A stretch of DNA of 64,000 bases from GH45 sp046704385 (GTDB lineage Bacteria; Bacteroidota; Bacteroidia; Bacteroidales; SZUA-534), in assembly GCA_046704385.1 (NCBI GenBank), contig JBJKSB010000074.1:62001-126000 (forward strand). The letters are read 5' to 3'. Positions 62,581 through 64,000 of this stretch are shown piece after piece. Each line of letters opens with the position of its first letter. Positions within the stretch are counted from its first letter, which is position 1. A model generated the notes under the pieces. The model was not told the origin of the DNA. It did no database searches and worked only from the letters and a program-made list of their open reading frames with translations. The position numbers and the translations under genes are program-made.

Positions 62581-63618
62581 CTATAATAACCCCTGTGACC
62601 TTCCGGTCCAATTGCAAAGATTGTACAAAATTCTTGCTCCTACATTCCCGTCCCATTCAGACTCAATGCCACCCACTTCACATAAGTCGAATCCAATAAT
62701 TTTACGCCCGCTTTGCACCAGTTCTTTGATTAAATATATTGCTTCAGCAAACTCCAAACCACCCGGAACTGGCGTACCGGTGTTGGGACAAAGGTGTGGG
62801 TTCAATCCATCAATATCAAAGCTGACATACACATCTTCCGGCAATTGATCAATAATTTTGTGACATTGTTCAGCCCAGGTAATTCCATTAAAATTATTTG
62901 CTTTCAAAGTGTCATCGTAAAATAATATTACCCCATGCTTTTCTGCAAAATTCTGCTCTTCCTCACAAAAATCACGAATACCCACCTGAACCAATTTATT
63001 TATATAACCCTGGGTAATTGCATTATTAAAAACAGAAGCATGCGAATATTTAAATCCTTCATAACTACTACGTAAATCCATATGAGCATCAATATGCAAT
63101 ACCCCAAATTTTTTATATTTTTCGTTTAAGGCTCTGAGTAAACCCAACGGCGAACTGTGCTCCCCACCCACAAGAACAGGAATTTTATTTTGTTGTGCCA
63201 CATGATTACAGACAGCATACACCTCGTGATTTAATTTTTCGCAGGCTGCATTAATTTCATTTACAATAGAAAGCATTTCCGGGTTTTGCTCCGGCAAACC
63301 ACCCGCTTCAAGAAAATCAATATATTTTTGAGATTTTGATCTCAATTGTTGATTCAAAGTTTTCCAGCTAAAATCCGGCTGTCTCATGAAAATTCCGAGT
63401 TTCCAGGCATCTTTAATCTCAGGCTGAAACATATCGAGTTGCAATGAGGCTTTTAATATGTTTTCAGGAGCCGTTGCTGTACCATCGGCATAGGAGACTG
63501 TAACATCCCAGGGAACACTAATTACAACGATCTTTGCATCGGCTTCTGTAAAAGGCAATCCCATAAAATTGCCATTATCAAGACCCACACCGTTGGGATT
63601 AAAATTTTCAATGCTCAT
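62581..63618 (-). CDS. speB: Agmatinase/arginase-family ureohydrolase
   Basis: The 345-residue protein has the manganese-binding motifs of the ureohydrolase family: GGEHSSP near 151-157 with the histidine (the family usually has GGDHS), HIDAHMDLR near 175-183, and SFDIDGLNP near 271-279 with two aspartates (the usual final D is N). It should hydrolyse a guanidino compound to urea; agmatine to putrescine is favoured by the divergent neighbour, which looks like a carboxynorspermidine synthase. Formimidoylglutamase or arginase are alternatives. A TATATTTG -7 element lies at 63640-63647 on the minus strand. Confidence 0.87.
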   Translation of the reverse strand: MSIENFNPNGVGLDNGNFMGLPFTEADAKIVVISVPWDVTVSYADGTATAPENILKASLQLDMFQPEIKDAWKLGIFMRQPDFSWKTLNQQLRSKSQKYIDFLEAGGLPEQNPEMLSIVNEINAACEKLNHEVYAVCNHVAQQNKIPVLVGGEHSSPLGLLRALNEKYKKFGVLHIDAHMDLRSSYEGFKYSHASVFNNAITQGYINKLVQVGIRDFCEEEQNFAEKHGVILFYDDTLKANNFNGITWAEQCHKIIDQLPEDVYVSFDIDGLNPHLCPNTGTPVPGGLEFAEAIYLIKELVQSGRKIIGFDLCEVGGIESEWDGNVGARILYNLCNWTGRSQGLL

Positions 63619-63639
63619 AAAATTTTATCTATTTTGCCA

Positions 63640-63647
63640 CAAATATA
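63640..63647 (-). promoter_or_regulatory. -7 element of the agmatinase-like gene
   Basis: The minus strand reads TATATTTG, a full match, 22 bases before the start codon. A -33 TTG is not obvious. Confidence 0.5.
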
Positions 63648-63693
63648 CGTTAACTCATGTTATAAAAAATCCACACATCAGAACAAAAAAATT

Positions 63694-63701
63694 TATTTTT
63701 G
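63694..63701 (+). promoter_or_regulatory. -7 element of the carboxynorspermidine-synthase-like gene
   Basis: TATTTTTG is a full match to TAnnTTTG, 52 bases before the ATG at 63753. It is divergent from the agmatinase promoter, so the two genes may be controlled together. Confidence 0.45.
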
Positions 63702-63752
63702 TATTTTAAAGTGCAGTTTCCAAAACTACTATTAATTCATAAAATAATAGAA

Positions 63753-64000
63753 ATGTCAAAAGTTTTAATCATTGGTGCGGGAGGTGTAAGCAGCGTTGTA
63801 GTACAAAAATGCGCGCAGGTTCCCGAAGTTTTTAGCGAAATTATGCTGGCCAGCCGGACAAAATCGAAATGTGATGCCATTGCTGCCAGGGTAAAAAACA
63901 TGAAAATTGAAACAGCTCAGGTTGATGCCGATAATGTTCCTGAACTCGTTGCTCTTATAAATAAATTTAAACCCGACCTGGTAATCAATGTTGCCCTGCC
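63753..64000 (+). CDS. Saccharopine-dehydrogenase-family protein, probable carboxynorspermidine synthase (N-terminal fragment, runs off the window)
   Basis: The first 82 codons are visible. They form a Rossmann fold start: KVLIIGAGGVSSVVVQKCAQ, then IMLASRTKSKCDAIAARV and the KPDLVINVALP end of the second strand region. The GAGGVSSVV motif and the short spacing match the carboxynorspermidine/carboxyspermidine dehydrogenase branch of the saccharopine dehydrogenase family, which reduces a Schiff base of aspartate semialdehyde and a diamine. The neighbouring agmatinase-like gene would supply putrescine. The rest of the gene lies outside the window, so the assignment is moderate. Confidence 0.75.
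   Translation, partial: MSKVLIIGAGGVSSVVVQKCAQVPEVFSEIMLASRTKSKCDAIAARVKNMKIETAQVDADNVPELVALINKFKPDLVINVAL

Noticed and set aside
1..64000. Integrated mobile element, prophage or defence island
   Set aside because: I found no integrase, transposase, terminal repeats, tRNA attachment site or restriction/toxin gene on either strand. The PULs could still have been transferred, but no boundary is visible.

Overview
The window looks like a chromosomal segment of a free-living, probably marine or sediment member of the Bacteroidota (Marinilabiliales/Prolixibacteraceae-like; inference only). The reasons are two SusC/SusD pairs, type IX secretion (T9SS) C-terminal sorting domains on secreted enzymes, Bacteroidota-type promoters (TTG, 17-22 bases, TAnnTTTG), weak ribosome binding sites and AT-rich spacers. 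I see no rRNA, tRNA, CRISPR array, transposase or phage gene.

Region 1 (1 to about 31150, all minus strand) is a large polysaccharide utilisation locus (PUL) for beta-1,3-glucan of the laminarin/callose/curdlan type. In transcription order it holds a membrane-spanning propeller/LuxR regulator, SusC, SusD, a small CBM protein with a T9SS tail, a GH16, a sugar porter, a multidomain T9SS GH16 with CBM6, a second sugar porter, a clan GH-A lipoprotein (GH158-like), a GH3 lipoprotein, a large cytoplasmic phosphorylase-like protein (GH94/GH149-like), an unknown beta-barrel protein, a GH5 lipoprotein, a T9SS CotH-kinase protein, a second propeller/LuxR regulator, and the 5' end of a secreted protein that may be a GH81 glucanase. 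A coherent route would be: cutting at the surface by GH16/GH5/GH158/GH81, import by SusCD, trimming in the periplasm by GH3, uptake of glucose and short oligomers by two sugar porters, and ATP-saving phosphorolysis in the cytoplasm.

Region 2 (31236 to 44870, minus strand) is an N-acetylglucosamine/chitooligosaccharide module: SusC/SusD, then a ROK repressor, a NagB fused to a PIG-L-type deacetylase domain, an MFS transporter, a ROK sugar kinase and a GH20 hexosaminidase, closed by a clear terminator. No nagA gene is present, so the deacetylase-like half of the NagB fusion is of interest.

Region 3 (45131 to 64000, mixed strands) is mostly housekeeping: an acyl-activating/ACP/acyltransferase fusion, a hemolysin III protein, an uncharacterised lipoprotein and barrel pair, a TPR protein, WbqC, pyruvate kinase, a fused aconitase-superfamily dehydratase, a saccharopine-dehydrogenase-like protein, GlpD and GlpK, a second acyl-CoA synthetase, an NYN/OST-HTH protein, an agmatinase-like protein and the start of a carboxynorspermidine-synthase-like gene. 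The last two suggest polyamine synthesis. GlpK, GlpD and the acyltransferase fusion share glycerol-3-phosphate as a possible common metabolite.

The items most worth follow-up are the phosphorylase-like protein, the CotH-kinase protein inside a glucan PUL, the two paralogous one-protein sensor/regulators flanking that PUL, the NagB/PIG-L fusion without nagA, the ligase/ACP/acyltransferase fusion, and several unexplained inverted repeats in promoter regions.
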